64,000 nt of DNA from Corynebacterium sp. (GCF_030532195.1 NZ_JAUNLP010000001.1:1-64000); one strand, 5' to 3'; counted from the first letter of the stretch, positions 37,062 to 46,760 are shown. A program made the numbers and translations. Notes: generated by a model not told the origin, from the sequence alone.

Positions 37062-37937
37062 GTGGCTGAAGAAGGGTTGTTTGAGGCCGATCGAGTTGAA
37101 CTCGGTCTCACCGGTCGTCCGGTGCGTGAGCTGCCGGACCCCGCACCCCTGTCCAGTCATGGCCCGGCCACCATTCTGGCGATGTGTAACCAGAAGGGCG
37201 GCGTGGGCAAGACCACCTCGACTATTAACCTCGGTGCGGCCCTGGCGGAGTTCGGCCGTAAAGTCCTGCTCGTTGACTTAGACCCGCAAGGTGCACTATC
37301 TGCGGGGCTCGGTATTCCACATGAGGAGCTCGACCTCACCGTCTACAACCTCATCGTCGACGACACCACCGATGTCCGCGATGCCATTCACCGCACCTCG
37401 GTCAACGGCCTGGAATTGGTGCCAGCCAACATTGATTTGTCGGCCGCTGAGATTCAGTTGGTAAATGAGGTCGGCCGCGAGCAGGCCCTCGGTCGCGCGC
37501 TGCGTCCGGTGATGAATGACTACGACTTCATCATCATTGACTGCCAGCCGTCGCTGGGTCTGCTGACCGTCAACGCCCTGACCATCGCAGAAGGCGTCAT
37601 TATCCCGATGGTGGCGGAGTACTTCTCGCTGCGCGGTCTGGCGCTGCTGACCGACACGGTGACGAAGGTCCGTGACCGCCTGAACTTCAATCTGGAAGTC
37701 ACGGGCATTTTGGTGACCATGTTTGATCGCCGCACCCGCCACGCCAAGGAAGTCATGGAGCGCCTCATTGAGGTCTTTGGTGACAAGGTCTTTGACACGG
37801 TCATCACGCGCACGGTTCGCTTCCCGGAGACCTCCGTCGCCGGTGAGCCGATTACCTCCTGGGCGCCGAACTCGCCAGCTGCGGCGCAGTACCGCAACCT
37901 GGCTCGTGAGGTCATTGAGCGCAAGGGGCGCAAATAG
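37062..37937 (+). CDS. ParA-family ATPase
   Basis: A 291-aa ParA/Soj-like ATPase, the Rv1708 equivalent. The deviant Walker A KGGVGKTT is at 45-52, with LLVDLDPQGALSAGLG as the A' motif and IIIDCQPSLGLLTVNAL as Walker B. GTG 37062 is set by GGAAGAGGG seven bases upstream; TTG 37056 would be too close to it. No parB is next to it. It sits directly before scpA and scpB, so a role in chromosome organisation together with SMC-ScpAB is likely. Confidence 0.88.
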   Translation: MAEEGLFEADRVELGLTGRPVRELPDPAPLSSHGPATILAMCNQKGGVGKTTSTINLGAALAEFGRKVLLVDLDPQGALSAGLGIPHEELDLTVYNLIVDDTTDVRDAIHRTSVNGLELVPANIDLSAAEIQLVNEVGREQALGRALRPVMNDYDFIIIDCQPSLGLLTVNALTIAEGVIIPMVAEYFSLRGLALLTDTVTKVRDRLNFNLEVTGILVTMFDRRTRHAKEVMERLIEVFGDKVFDTVITRTVRFPETSVAGEPITSWAPNSPAAAQYRNLAREVIERKGRK

Positions 37938-37941
37938 TTAA

Positions 37942-38784
37942 GTGACATCCCCGGAAAGCTACGCAGCGGAGCCGTCGTCAAGCGAGGGCGTGCAGGAGGA
38001 AATCACCGGCTTCCGCGTCGCGCTGGCGAACTTCAACGGCCCCTTTGACCTGCTGCTTCAGCTAATCAGCAGCAAGAAAATGGACGTCACGGAGGTCGCG
38101 CTGGCGGCGGTGACGGACGAGTTCATCGCGTACACGCGCAGCCTCGATGCCGTCAGTGACCTCGACGAAATCACCGAGTTCCTCGTCGTCGCAGCGACGC
38201 TGCTGGACCTAAAAACCGCGCGTCTTCTGCCGCGTGGCGACGTTGACAGCGAAGAGGACCTGGAACTGCTAGAGGCACGCGACCTGCTGTTTGCCCGTCT
38301 GCTGCAGTACCAGGCCTACGGCAAAGTGGCCGACCAATTCGAGGAGTGGCAAAAGACTGCGCCGCGCCGGTACCCGCGGGCGGTAGGGCCTGATAAGCAG
38401 TTTGAGGATCTGCTCCCGCCGGTGCGGCTGGGCATGAATGTCAATCAGTTTGCGGAGTTTGCCGCGGCCGTGATGCGTCCGAAGCCACCCGAGCAGGTCG
38501 GTGTCGGCCATATTCACGGTGTGCCGGTATCCGTGCCGGAGCAGGCGGGCAAGATTCTGGATGCCCTGCGACTTGCCGGTGAGGCTACCTGGCTGACATT
38601 CACGCAGCTGACCAGCGAATGTCGCGTGTCCATGGAGGTTGTCGGGCGGTTCCTGGCGCTTCTGGAGCTCTACCGTGCCAAGGCTATCGATGCCGAGCAG
38701 GAAGAGGCGCTCGAGGAAATCCACGTCTCCTGGACTGGGCTGGATGTGGATCCGGCTGTGGTGGCGGCTGCGAACTGGGAGTAG
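37942..38784 (+). CDS. scpA: Segregation and condensation protein ScpA
   Basis: A 280-aa kleisin subunit of the SMC-ScpAB condensin. The start of the domain, FRVALANFNGPFDLLLQLIS (about 23-42), and EFLVVAATLLDLKTARLLP are typical. The C-terminal winged helix (about 195-275) binds the SMC head. GTG 37942 is four bases after the parA-like stop. An N-terminal tail of about 20 Ser/Glu-rich residues precedes the domain. Confidence 0.93.
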   Translation: MTSPESYAAEPSSSEGVQEEITGFRVALANFNGPFDLLLQLISSKKMDVTEVALAAVTDEFIAYTRSLDAVSDLDEITEFLVVAATLLDLKTARLLPRGDVDSEEDLELLEARDLLFARLLQYQAYGKVADQFEEWQKTAPRRYPRAVGPDKQFEDLLPPVRLGMNVNQFAEFAAAVMRPKPPEQVGVGHIHGVPVSVPEQAGKILDALRLAGEATWLTFTQLTSECRVSMEVVGRFLALLELYRAKAIDAEQEEALEEIHVSWTGLDVDPAVVAAANWE

Positions 38785-38831
38785 CGCGGCCAATTAGCGC
38801 CCTGCGCGCGCGGTTGCGTAATCTGACGCGC

Positions 38832-39431
38832 ATGAGCGAAACCAGCCCTGACTCGCAGATTGAGCAGAATTCTCAGCCCACGTTGCCTCCAATTGACCCG
38901 CTGCGGGCGGGCGTGGAGTCGATTCTGTTGGTCGTCGATACGCCGGTGGCGGCGGAGGATATGGCGCGGGCGCTGGATGTTTCCGCAAGCGATGTCCGCG
39001 ATGTACTGCGCGAGATTGAGTATGAGTTCCGCGCTCGGCGCAGTGGCATTGAGCTTCGCGAGACCGATGAGGGTTGGCGGTTTTACACCTCACCGGCACA
39101 TGCCAGCGCGGTGGAGCGATTCCTGCTGGATGGCTCGCAGTCCAAGCTCTCGCGCGCGGCTATGGAGACGCTGGCGGTGGTGGCGTATCGACAGCCCGCC
39201 ACTCGCGCGCAGGTCTCCGGTGTGCGTGGCGTCAATGTCGATGGCGTGATGCGCACGCTGGTCGCCCGCGGTCTTATCGCAGAGTCCGGTGAAGATCCGG
39301 CAACCGGCGCGCATTTGTACGTGACGACGGCACTGTTCCTGGAGCTTTTGGGGATTGATTCGCTGGATCAGTTGCCGGACCTCGCTCCGCTACTGCCAGA
39401 GGTTGATCTGATTGATGAGCCGCTGGCATAG
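38832..39431 (+). CDS. scpB: Segregation and condensation protein ScpB
   Basis: A 199-aa ScpB with two winged-helix domains. Typical blocks are AGVESILLVVDTPVAAEDMA, YRQPATRAQVSGVRGVNVDG and RGLIAESGEDPATG. It dimerises and joins ScpA in the condensin complex. ATG 38832 opens an N-terminal acidic/polar tail of about 25 residues; the longer frame back into scpA is rejected. It is the last gene of this backbone block before the POT/bio insertion. Confidence 0.93.
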   Translation: MSETSPDSQIEQNSQPTLPPIDPLRAGVESILLVVDTPVAAEDMARALDVSASDVRDVLREIEYEFRARRSGIELRETDEGWRFYTSPAHASAVERFLLDGSQSKLSRAAMETLAVVAYRQPATRAQVSGVRGVNVDGVMRTLVARGLIAESGEDPATGAHLYVTTALFLELLGIDSLDQLPDLAPLLPEVDLIDEPLA

Positions 39432-39467
39432 GTGTCGGTGGGTTGGTGGGTGTCGGTGGGTTGGCGG
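39432..39467. repeat. G-rich 18-bp tandem repeat after scpB
   Basis: Two copies of GTGTCGGTGGGTTGGYGG (17 of 18 equal) start right after the scpB stop. With many GG and GGG runs in a row, the strand could form a two-tier G-quadruplex. It lies between convergent genes and might mark the 3' end of the scpB transcript. Confidence 0.5.
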
Positions 39468-39584
39468 CTCCAGCGATAAAGCGGCCACGAGTCCACTTCA
39501 CGCCACCAGCGTCACCTTGTGCCAGCTGCGGAGGTGGCATGAGGTGCCAATGGTGTCGTGAAGTGCGGGGGCGGCGGGCAGGGA

Positions 39585-41084
39585 TTAGGAAACTTTGCGG
39601 TTAATCCACGGCAGGAATAGCGCCGCAACCAGGGAAAGTCCCAGGGCCAGGCCGCCGACGGTGAGGAAGTAAGACTGTTCGGAGGAGGCGTTGGTCGGGT
39701 CGTAGCTGGTGGACATGACACCGGCTAGGGCGGTGCCGATGGCCATAGTCATGAAGAACAGTGCCGAAAAACGCGTGGCGTACTTCGCCGGGGCAAGGGC
39801 CGTGGCCGTGGACATTCCCACAGGTCCGACATGCAATTCGCCGAAGGTGATCACCCCGTAGGCCAGCACTAATGCGCCGATCGGCACGGAACCGGCAGCA
39901 GTGGAGGTGTGCAGCAATAGAGTCCAGGCGCCCAGGCCGGCTAACGCGGTACCGGCCACAATCTGCGTCGGGGCCTGCGGCATGCGGGCCGCGAGCTTGG
40001 TGCGCAGCAGTGCCAGCGGCACGGAGAGAAGCAGAATAAATATCGGGTTCAGCGACTGTGCCCAGGCTGCCGGCACGGTGAAGTCGCCAATCTCACGGTT
40101 GACCCGCACATCCGCATAGACAGCCAGCGCGCCGAAGGTTTGATTCAAAATGGCCCAGAACGCGACAGAGACAATGAACAGCGGAATAAAGGCCAGGACG
40201 CGGCCGTGTTCGGCGCGGGTGAGTGACTTGTCACGCAGCATGGTGGCGAAAAGTCCGGCAGTGGTAGCGATAGTGAGCACCAACATGATGGTGGCCAGGC
40301 TGGAAAGCTCCACCACGCCGGAGGCAACGGCCACGACAATAGTGGCCACGACCAGCAGAATTCCGGCAACGAGGACACCGATGGTTCGTCGTGAAGCAGG
40401 CACTGTGGGATGCTCGGCGAGCAGGCGAGTGGCGGTGTCCCAGCCGTCGTGAAGCCCTCGCCGGTGCAGGTAGTAGTGTGTCAACCCCGCGATCATGAGG
40501 ATGGCGGCGGCGCCGAAGCCGATGTGGTAGCCGAGGCGGTCGGCAAGCCAGCCGGTCAGCAGCGGGCCTGCGAGTGCGCCGATGTTGATGCCGAAGTAGA
40601 ACAGCTGGAAGTCGGAATCGCGGCGACGGTCCTCGGGCGTGCGGACGTGCCCGAGCAGCGTCAGCGCGGAGGTTTTCAGCGAGCCGGAACCGAGCGCGAC
40701 GAGTACCAGACCGATGGCCACGCCCGGCGCGCCGGCGATAAGCGCCAGGCACAAGTGGCCGATGACCAGCAGCCATGCGCCGGCGAGGAGTGTTTTCTCG
40801 GCACCGAGGAGACGGTCGCCAATCCAGCCGCCGGCGATGGTGGAGAGGTAGACCAAGCTGCCGTAGGCGCCCATGAGCGCGGTGGCGGTGGAGGTGGACA
40901 GCCCGAGTCCGCCGTGTACCGCGGTGTCGTAGAGGTAGTAGGCCATGATGGCCTGCATGCCGTAGTAGCTAAATCGCTCCCACGTTTCCACGCCGACGAG
41001 CGCGGGGATGGCGACTCGCGGATTCTGGGGTCTGGCGGCTGGGTGTTCCTGCGCTTCGCTAGAACGCTGTTCAAGTTTCTGCAT
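39585..41084 (-). CDS. POT-family proton-coupled peptide transporter
   Basis: A 499-aa membrane protein of the PTR2/POT family within the major facilitator superfamily. The hallmark E-x-x-E-R-F-x-Y-Y-G is in ETWERFSYYGMQAIMAYYLY (about 33-52). About 13 or 14 membrane helices follow, and GELHVGPVGMS near 418 is the second family block, with its Glu on the substrate path. It should import di- and tripeptides with protons. ATG 41084 has an AGG nine bases upstream. It is divergent from bioA. Together with bioA-bioD it separates scpB from rluB, which are neighbours in other actinobacteria. Confidence 0.9.
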   Translation of the reverse strand: MQKLEQRSSEAQEHPAARPQNPRVAIPALVGVETWERFSYYGMQAIMAYYLYDTAVHGGLGLSTSTATALMGAYGSLVYLSTIAGGWIGDRLLGAEKTLLAGAWLLVIGHLCLALIAGAPGVAIGLVLVALGSGSLKTSALTLLGHVRTPEDRRRDSDFQLFYFGINIGALAGPLLTGWLADRLGYHIGFGAAAILMIAGLTHYYLHRRGLHDGWDTATRLLAEHPTVPASRRTIGVLVAGILLVVATIVVAVASGVVELSSLATIMLVLTIATTAGLFATMLRDKSLTRAEHGRVLAFIPLFIVSVAFWAILNQTFGALAVYADVRVNREIGDFTVPAAWAQSLNPIFILLLSVPLALLRTKLAARMPQAPTQIVAGTALAGLGAWTLLLHTSTAAGSVPIGALVLAYGVITFGELHVGPVGMSTATALAPAKYATRFSALFFMTMAIGTALAGVMSTSYDPTNASSEQSYFLTVGGLALGLSLVAALFLPWINRKVS

Positions 41085-41152
41085 AAAGTTAACCTAGGTC
41101 TTCGGTTGCGCAAACGTAAAGCGTGAGGGCGTAAAACCGTCACAACTACCCC

Positions 41153-41165
41153 TGAACAGTGTTTA
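41153..41165 (+). promoter_or_regulatory. BioQ-like operator before bioA
   Basis: TGAAC-AGT-GTTTA, close to the 13-bp BioQ motif TGAAC-N3-GTTAC of corynebacterial biotin regulons. It overlaps a GTTTAA (41161-41166) that could be the -35, 17 bases before TATTAT at 41184-41189. A bound repressor would block the promoter. Confidence 0.6.
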
Positions 41166-41174
41166 AGCATGGGG

Positions 41175-41195
41175 TTAAGCAGGTATTATGCTTAA
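41175..41195 (+). promoter_or_regulatory. Perfect inverted repeat around the bioA -10
   Basis: TTAAGCA-GGTATTA-TGCTTAA: 7-bp perfect arms with a 7-base centre that contains most of the TATTAT -10 (41184-41189). It ends 5 bases before ATG 41201. A second repressor site, or a structure at the transcript start, would fit. No Shine-Dalgarno precedes the ATG, so the mRNA may be leaderless. Confidence 0.5.
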
Positions 41196-41200
41196 TCATC

Positions 41201-42520
41201 ATGACAACCTCGGAAAATACTCACACCTTGCCGGACGCTATCCAAGCGCTCACCCAATTCGACGCCGACCACATCTGGCACCCCTACGGGCCTATCCCAT
41301 CGCCAGTTACGCCGCAGCTGGTCGAATCCGCCGAGGGCGTCAACCTGCATCTCGCTGACGGCCGCACGCTCATCGACGGCATGAGCAGCTGGTGGGCCGC
41401 CTGCCACGGCCACTCACACCCAAAACTCGTCGAAGCCGCACAAAAACAAGCCGCTACCATGTCGCACGTCATGTTCGGCGGACTGACACATCGCCCAGCC
41501 ATCGAACTGGCCGAAAAGCTCCTAGGCCTCGCCGGCCCCCGCTTCGACGCCATCTTCTACTCGGACTCGGGGTCGGTTTCCGTGGAAGTCGCCATCAAAA
41601 TGGCTCTGCAATATCAGCAGGCCATCGGGCACCCAGAACGCACTCGCATGGCCACCTGGCGCGGCGGATACCACGGCGACACCCGCGCGCCGATGAGCGT
41701 CTGCGACCCCGAAGGCGGCATGCACGCCATGTGGAAAGGCCAGTGGACCCCGCAGGTCTTCGCCGACAAACCACCCGCCCGCGGCGCAACGCCAGGGCAA
41801 CGCGCACGCTATCTCGAACACTTCGAATCGCTTATCGACGACTCCGTCGCCGGCATCATCGTCGAGCCGGTAGTCCAAGGAGCCGGAGGCATGCGCTTCC
41901 ACGACCATGAATTGCTGGTTGGTCTCCGCGAGCTGTGTGACCGCCATGGAATCCTGCTGGTGGCAGACGAGATTGCCACTGGCTTTGGGCGCGCCGGTGA
42001 CCTCTTTACCACGCAGGCGGCCGGTATCGTGCCCGACATTATGTGTGTGGGCAAGGCACTGACCGGCGGCTTTATGAGCTTCGCCGCCACGCTCACCACC
42101 GGCGAGGTAGCACGGGCAATCTCCTCCGGTGCAGGCGGCGGCATCATGCATGGCCCGACCTTTATGGGCAATCCGTTGGCGTGTGCCGTGGCCTGCGCAC
42201 AGCTGGAATTGATTGAGGAAGGTAAGTGGCGCGACGATGTGCCACGCATCGAGGCGCGACTGAATAAGCAGTTGGCGCCACTGGCCGACAGCGAGGCGGT
42301 GGCCGATGTGCGCGTCCTCGGTGCCATTGGTGTGGTGGAGATGAAACGTCCAGTCGATATGGGGCTGGCTACCGACGCGGCTGTTGAGGCCGGGGTGTGG
42401 TTGCGGCCATTCGGCAAGCTGGTCTACACCATGCCGCCATACATCAGCACCAATGACGAGGTAGACCGCATCTGTGCGGCCATCGCCGCCATCGTTGCCG
42501 CCGAAGAAAAGCGCAGCTAG
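41201..42520 (+). CDS. bioA: Adenosylmethionine-8-amino-7-oxononanoate aminotransferase
   Basis: A 439-aa PLP enzyme that turns KAPA into DAPA with S-adenosylmethionine as amino donor, the step before BioD in biotin synthesis. HIWHPYGPIP and GMSSWWAACHGHSHP are BioA-specific substrate blocks. VADEIATGFGRAG has the PLP-ring Asp, and CVGKALTGGFM has the PLP lysine. ATG 41201 is chosen over the upstream frame start 41159, which would lie inside the operator. bioD follows after 56 bases. Confidence 0.94.
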   Translation: MTTSENTHTLPDAIQALTQFDADHIWHPYGPIPSPVTPQLVESAEGVNLHLADGRTLIDGMSSWWAACHGHSHPKLVEAAQKQAATMSHVMFGGLTHRPAIELAEKLLGLAGPRFDAIFYSDSGSVSVEVAIKMALQYQQAIGHPERTRMATWRGGYHGDTRAPMSVCDPEGGMHAMWKGQWTPQVFADKPPARGATPGQRARYLEHFESLIDDSVAGIIVEPVVQGAGGMRFHDHELLVGLRELCDRHGILLVADEIATGFGRAGDLFTTQAAGIVPDIMCVGKALTGGFMSFAATLTTGEVARAISSGAGGGIMHGPTFMGNPLACAVACAQLELIEEGKWRDDVPRIEARLNKQLAPLADSEAVADVRVLGAIGVVEMKRPVDMGLATDAAVEAGVWLRPFGKLVYTMPPYISTNDEVDRICAAIAAIVAAEEKRS

Positions 42521-42576
42521 CCACGTCGAGACCACAACATAAATACCGACAACACGATAAGGAGCATTTTTCAACA

Positions 42577-43266
42577 ATGAGCATCGTCCTGGTCACCGGA
42601 ACGGGCACCGATATTGGCAAGACCATCAGCACGGCAGCCCTGGCGGTCGCACTTGAAAAGCAGGGTAAAGAGGTGCACGTCGTCAAGCCGATTCAGACCG
42701 GTTTTCCGGGGCCTGAGGGCGGCGACCTAGACACTGTCGCAGAGCTGACAGGCATTGAGAATCTGCATGGTTTTGAACGCTACCCCGAGCCGATGGCGCC
42801 GGTGGCGGCGGCGCAGCGTGCGGGCATGCGCCTGCCGAGTGTGGTGGAGATCGCCGAGAAGATTCAGCGGATTGATGGTCCTGGGCGCGTCGTACTGGTC
42901 GAAGGTGCCGGTGGCCTGCTGGTGCGACTCGGCGAGGACTGGGCCATGCCGGAGCTTGCAGCCGTGCTGCCGGGACACCAGATGGTGGTTGTCACCAGGC
43001 TGGACCTGGGGTGTCTCAATGAAGCGGAGTTGACCGTGGAGGTCGCCCGCAATCGTGGCGTAAATGTCACCGCGCTAGTGGGCGGCTCCTTGCCTAAGAA
43101 CCCAGACCCGATTGTTCAGACCAACTTGGAGGAACTGCCGCGGATTACGGAAGTGCCGCTGCTGGGGTCGGTGGAGGCTGGCGCGGGCAAGCTCGGCCAG
43201 GAGGAATTCGTGGCGCGTGCCGCAGGATGGCTGCCGGGTGTGGGCGACTGGGCTGTGGCGCTGTAA
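42577..43266 (+). CDS. bioD: Dethiobiotin synthetase
   Basis: A 229-aa ATP-dependent carboxylase that closes the ureido ring of DAPA to give dethiobiotin. The P-loop is GTGTDIGKT (8-16), VVKPIQTG follows, and VEGAGGLLVRL is the second family motif. AAGGAG lies 11 bases before ATG 42577. It is co-transcribed with bioA; no bioB or bioF is in the window, so biotin genes are split as in other corynebacteria. Confidence 0.94.
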   Translation: MSIVLVTGTGTDIGKTISTAALAVALEKQGKEVHVVKPIQTGFPGPEGGDLDTVAELTGIENLHGFERYPEPMAPVAAAQRAGMRLPSVVEIAEKIQRIDGPGRVVLVEGAGGLLVRLGEDWAMPELAAVLPGHQMVVVTRLDLGCLNEAELTVEVARNRGVNVTALVGGSLPKNPDPIVQTNLEELPRITEVPLLGSVEAGAGKLGQEEFVARAAGWLPGVGDWAVAL

Positions 43267-43446
43267 GCGTCGTTAAGCTGGCGTTTTGTGGAAAATATGG
43301 TAAGGTGACCCGAAGACAAGGCGCGAGGCTTTCTCTTACAATCCCTGCTTCCATAGGCCACCTGGGCCCACGGGGGAGATGAAGGCGTCTCGTGACGCTT
43401 GGCTTAGAACAATTCTCCAACGCTTGAAATAAGGATGTAGGTCAAA

Positions 43447-44409
43447 GTGGCTAAACCCGCTCGCCGTGACGGCACACCGGCACACAAGAACCGTAAGAAT
43501 CACAACCACTCCACAAACGCGCAGCGCAATCGCAACCGTCGTTCCGGCGGGGCGAATGTGGAGGTCTCCAATGTCCACGCCAAGGACATCTATGTCTCCA
43601 ACGCACGCCCGGCGCGTCACCAGCATGTAGAAAACAAGCGCCGTAGCTCCGGTAAGCGCGGCCATAGCGAGGCCGGCGAGGGCATTCGCCTGCAGAAGGT
43701 GCTCGCACAGGCTGGTGTGGCATCGCGTCGCATGGCGGAAAAGCTGATTGATGAAGGCCGCGTTGAGGTCGACGGCAAGGTCATCACTCGCCAGGGCGTT
43801 CGCGTGGACCCGAACAACGCGGTCATCCGCGTCGATGGCTCCCGCGTGATTGTCAACGAGGAAATGCAGTACTTCGTGCTGAACAAGCCGCGTGGCGTGC
43901 AGTCGACCATGCACGATGACATGGGCCGCCCCTGCGTCGGCGACATCATCGGCGAGAAGATCACCGCTGGTCAGCGTCTCTTCCACGTCGGCCGCCTGGA
44001 TGCGGCAACCGAGGGCCTGCTGCTGCTCACCAACGACGGCGAGCTGGCCAACCGCCTGATGCACCCAAGCTACGAGGTCACCAAGACCTACATGGCCACC
44101 GTTGTCGGCGAGGTCGACGGCAAGGTCATGCGCGAGTTGGAAAAGGGCATCGAGCTTGACGACGGCATTGCCAAGGCCGACATGGCCCAGATCATCGACA
44201 TCTGGCAGGGCCGCTCTATCGTCCGCATCGAGCTGCACGAGGGCCGCAAGCACATCGTGCGTCGCATGCTCAAGGCCGCCGGCTACCCAGTCGAGCGCCT
44301 GGTGCGCACGAAGATTCACACCGTTCAGCTGGGAGAGCAGACCCCAGGCGCACTGCGCGCCCTGAACCGCTCTGAGCTGACCTCGCTCTACAACGCAGTG
44401 GGGCTCTAA
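43447..44409 (+). CDS. rluB: RluB-type rRNA pseudouridine synthase
   Basis: A 320-aa enzyme of the RsuA/RluB group. A basic, disordered N-terminal part of about 75 residues (many Asn, Arg, His) is followed by an S4 domain (about 80-135, IRLQKVLAQAGVASRRMAEK) and the catalytic domain with the Asp nucleophile in VGRLDAATEGLLLLTNDG. It would modify 23S rRNA. GTG 43447 follows AAGGATG by about 10 bases. The 180 bases before it hold TATGGT and small hairpins, so it likely has its own promoter. Confidence 0.9.
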   Translation: MAKPARRDGTPAHKNRKNHNHSTNAQRNRNRRSGGANVEVSNVHAKDIYVSNARPARHQHVENKRRSSGKRGHSEAGEGIRLQKVLAQAGVASRRMAEKLIDEGRVEVDGKVITRQGVRVDPNNAVIRVDGSRVIVNEEMQYFVLNKPRGVQSTMHDDMGRPCVGDIIGEKITAGQRLFHVGRLDAATEGLLLLTNDGELANRLMHPSYEVTKTYMATVVGEVDGKVMRELEKGIELDDGIAKADMAQIIDIWQGRSIVRIELHEGRKHIVRRMLKAAGYPVERLVRTKIHTVQLGEQTPGALRALNRSELTSLYNAVGL

Positions 44410-44460
44410 ATGGCACTAGTGAAGAAAAACGAACCAAGCAAGGAAGCTGAAGGAGCCCAC

Positions 44461-46758
44461 ATGAGCGAAGCGCAAAATAACGACCAGCTGTTGGTTGCCA
44501 TCGATGGCCCCTCCGGCACTGGTAAGTCCACTGTCTCCCGCATGGTCGCCACCGAGCTGGGTGCAAAGTACCTGGACACCGGCGCGATGTATCGCGTGGC
44601 CACCCTGTGGGTACTGCGCCAGGGCATCGACCCGGCAGACGCAGAGGCCGTCGCCAAGGCCACGGCAGCACTGCCGCTGGAGGTCTCCGACGACCCGAAT
44701 TCCACCGCAGTCCTGCTGGACGGCGAGGACGTCTCCGGTGAGATCCGCGGTGCTGAGGTCACCCGCAATGTCTCTGCGGTCTCCGCAATTCCGGCCGTGC
44801 GCACCAATCTGGTCGCACTGCAGCGCGACCTGGCTACCTCAGCTGGCCGCTGCGTCGTCGAAGGCCGCGACATCGGCACCGTCGTGCTGCCGGACGTTCC
44901 AGCCAAGATCTTCATGACCGCCTCTGCCGAGGTTCGCGCGCGGCGCCGCTACGACCAGGACATCGCCGCTGGCCGTGATGCCGACTTCGACACCGTGCTT
45001 GCCGACGTCATCCGCCGCGACGAACTCGACAGCAACCGTGCCACCTCTCCGCTGAAGCCAGCCGACGATGCCATCATTTTGGACACCTCGGAGATGGATA
45101 TCGACGAAGTCGTCGACCACGTTCTCGATGTGGTCGAGGCAGGCTACCCAGGCTCCACCATGGACTGGGACGATGTCGACAACGAGGAATTCGACGCAGC
45201 CTCAGACGCTGCCACCGTCGACGCAGGCGAGCAGTCCCGCGATGTCGAAGCCGAAAACGCGCCGGGCACCGCTGGCTCCTACGCTCATGCCGACGAGATG
45301 ATCGACCGCACGATTGCCGACCACGAAACGGTCATCGAAGAGGCCATTGCGCGTGCCGAGACCGGCCACATCGACGAGGATGCAGACTGGGACGAGCTGG
45401 AAAACGCCTTCGCGGCACTCGGTGTCAGCGACGAGGAGGAAGAAGCTCTTCCGACCGTGGCCATTGTGGGACGACCGAATGTTGGTAAATCCACCATGGT
45501 CAACCGTTTCATTGGCCGTCGTGAAGCGGTTGTCGAAGACTTCCCCGGTGTCACCCGCGACCGCATTTCCTACCTCGGTGAATGGGGCGGACGGCGCTTC
45601 TGGGTGCAGGACACCGGCGGCTGGGATCCGGACGCCAAGGGAATGCACGCGGCGATTGCTCGTCAGGCGGAGACCGCCATGGAGACCGCCGACGTGATTG
45701 TCATGGTCGTGGACACCAACGTCGGCATCACCGCCACGGAAGAGGTCATGGCACGCCGTCTGCAGCGCGCTGAACAGCCAGTCATTCTCGCCGCTAACAA
45801 GTTTGAATCGGATTCGCAGCTTGGCGACGTCGCGGAGTTCTGGGCCCTCGGGCTCGGTGAGCCGCACCCAACCTCGGCCCTCCACGGTCGCGGCAATGCC
45901 GACGTGCTCGATGAGGTCGTGGCAGCCTTCCCAGAGGTGCCGCGAGCCAAGTCGCTGCCGGCAGGGCCGCGTCGTGTGGCGCTGGTGGGCAAGCCGAACG
46001 TGGGCAAGTCCTCGCTGCTGAATAAGCTGTCTGGCGAAACCCGCGCAGTGGTCTCCGACGTGGCTGGTACCACGGTGGATCCGGTGGACTCGCTGGTGCA
46101 GATGGACCAGGCGATGTGGCGCTTTGTGGATACTGCGGGTATTCGCAAGAAGACCAAGACCGCTAAGGGCCACGAGTTCTACGCCTCGCTTCGCACGCGT
46201 GCGACCATCGACAACGCTGAGGTTGTCATCTTCCTGGTCGATGCCTCCGAGCAGATCAGTGAGCAGGATCAGCGCGTGCTGCGCATGATTCTGGACTCCG
46301 GTCGCGCACTGGTTGTCGCCTACAACAAGTGGGACCTGATGGACGAAGACCGCCGTGACATGCTCGAGCGCGAAATTGAAGAGCAGCTCTCGCACGTGCC
46401 GTGGGCTCGTCGAGTGAATATCTCGGCCAAGACTGGTCGCGCCGTGCAGAAGCTGGAGCCAGCGATGCTGGAGGCTGTGCACTCGTGGGATCAGCGCATC
46501 TCCACTGGTCGCCTGAACACCTGGCTGCGCGCAATCCTGCAGCAGAACCCACCGCCGCTGCGCGGTGGTCGCCAGCCACGCGTGCTGTTTGCCACCCAGG
46601 CATCCACGCGCCCGCCGGTGATTGTCCTGTTCACCACCGGTTTCCTGGAGCACGGTTACCGTCGCTTCTTGGAGCGCAAGCTGCGTGAAGAATTCGGTTT
46701 CGAAGGCTCGCCAGTGCGCATCGCGGTGCGTGTTCGTGAGAAGCGTAAGCGCCACTAG
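44461..46758 (+). CDS. der: Fused cytidylate kinase and ribosome-assembly GTPase Der
   Basis: A 765-aa fusion. Residues about 8-225 are cytidylate kinase (P-loop GPSGTGKST 16-24, DIGTVVLPD, RAxRRxxQ-like RARRRYDQD), which phosphorylates CMP and dCMP. An acidic linker of about 105 residues follows. Then comes Der: GTPase 1 (GRPNVGKST from about 337, DTGGW), GTPase 2 (GKPNVGKSS from about 511, DVAGTT, DTAG, NKWD near 622) and the C-terminal KH domain. In GTPase 1 the G4 motif reads NKFE (446-449) in place of NKxD. ATG 44461 is set by GAAGGAG seven bases upstream; ATG 44410, right after the rluB stop, has no ribosome site. Confidence 0.92.
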   Translation: MSEAQNNDQLLVAIDGPSGTGKSTVSRMVATELGAKYLDTGAMYRVATLWVLRQGIDPADAEAVAKATAALPLEVSDDPNSTAVLLDGEDVSGEIRGAEVTRNVSAVSAIPAVRTNLVALQRDLATSAGRCVVEGRDIGTVVLPDVPAKIFMTASAEVRARRRYDQDIAAGRDADFDTVLADVIRRDELDSNRATSPLKPADDAIILDTSEMDIDEVVDHVLDVVEAGYPGSTMDWDDVDNEEFDAASDAATVDAGEQSRDVEAENAPGTAGSYAHADEMIDRTIADHETVIEEAIARAETGHIDEDADWDELENAFAALGVSDEEEEALPTVAIVGRPNVGKSTMVNRFIGRREAVVEDFPGVTRDRISYLGEWGGRRFWVQDTGGWDPDAKGMHAAIARQAETAMETADVIVMVVDTNVGITATEEVMARRLQRAEQPVILAANKFESDSQLGDVAEFWALGLGEPHPTSALHGRGNADVLDEVVAAFPEVPRAKSLPAGPRRVALVGKPNVGKSSLLNKLSGETRAVVSDVAGTTVDPVDSLVQMDQAMWRFVDTAGIRKKTKTAKGHEFYASLRTRATIDNAEVVIFLVDASEQISEQDQRVLRMILDSGRALVVAYNKWDLMDEDRRDMLEREIEEQLSHVPWARRVNISAKTGRAVQKLEPAMLEAVHSWDQRISTGRLNTWLRAILQQNPPPLRGGRQPRVLFATQASTRPPVIVLFTTGFLEHGYRRFLERKLREEFGFEGSPVRIAVRVREKRKRH

Positions 46759-46760
46759 CA

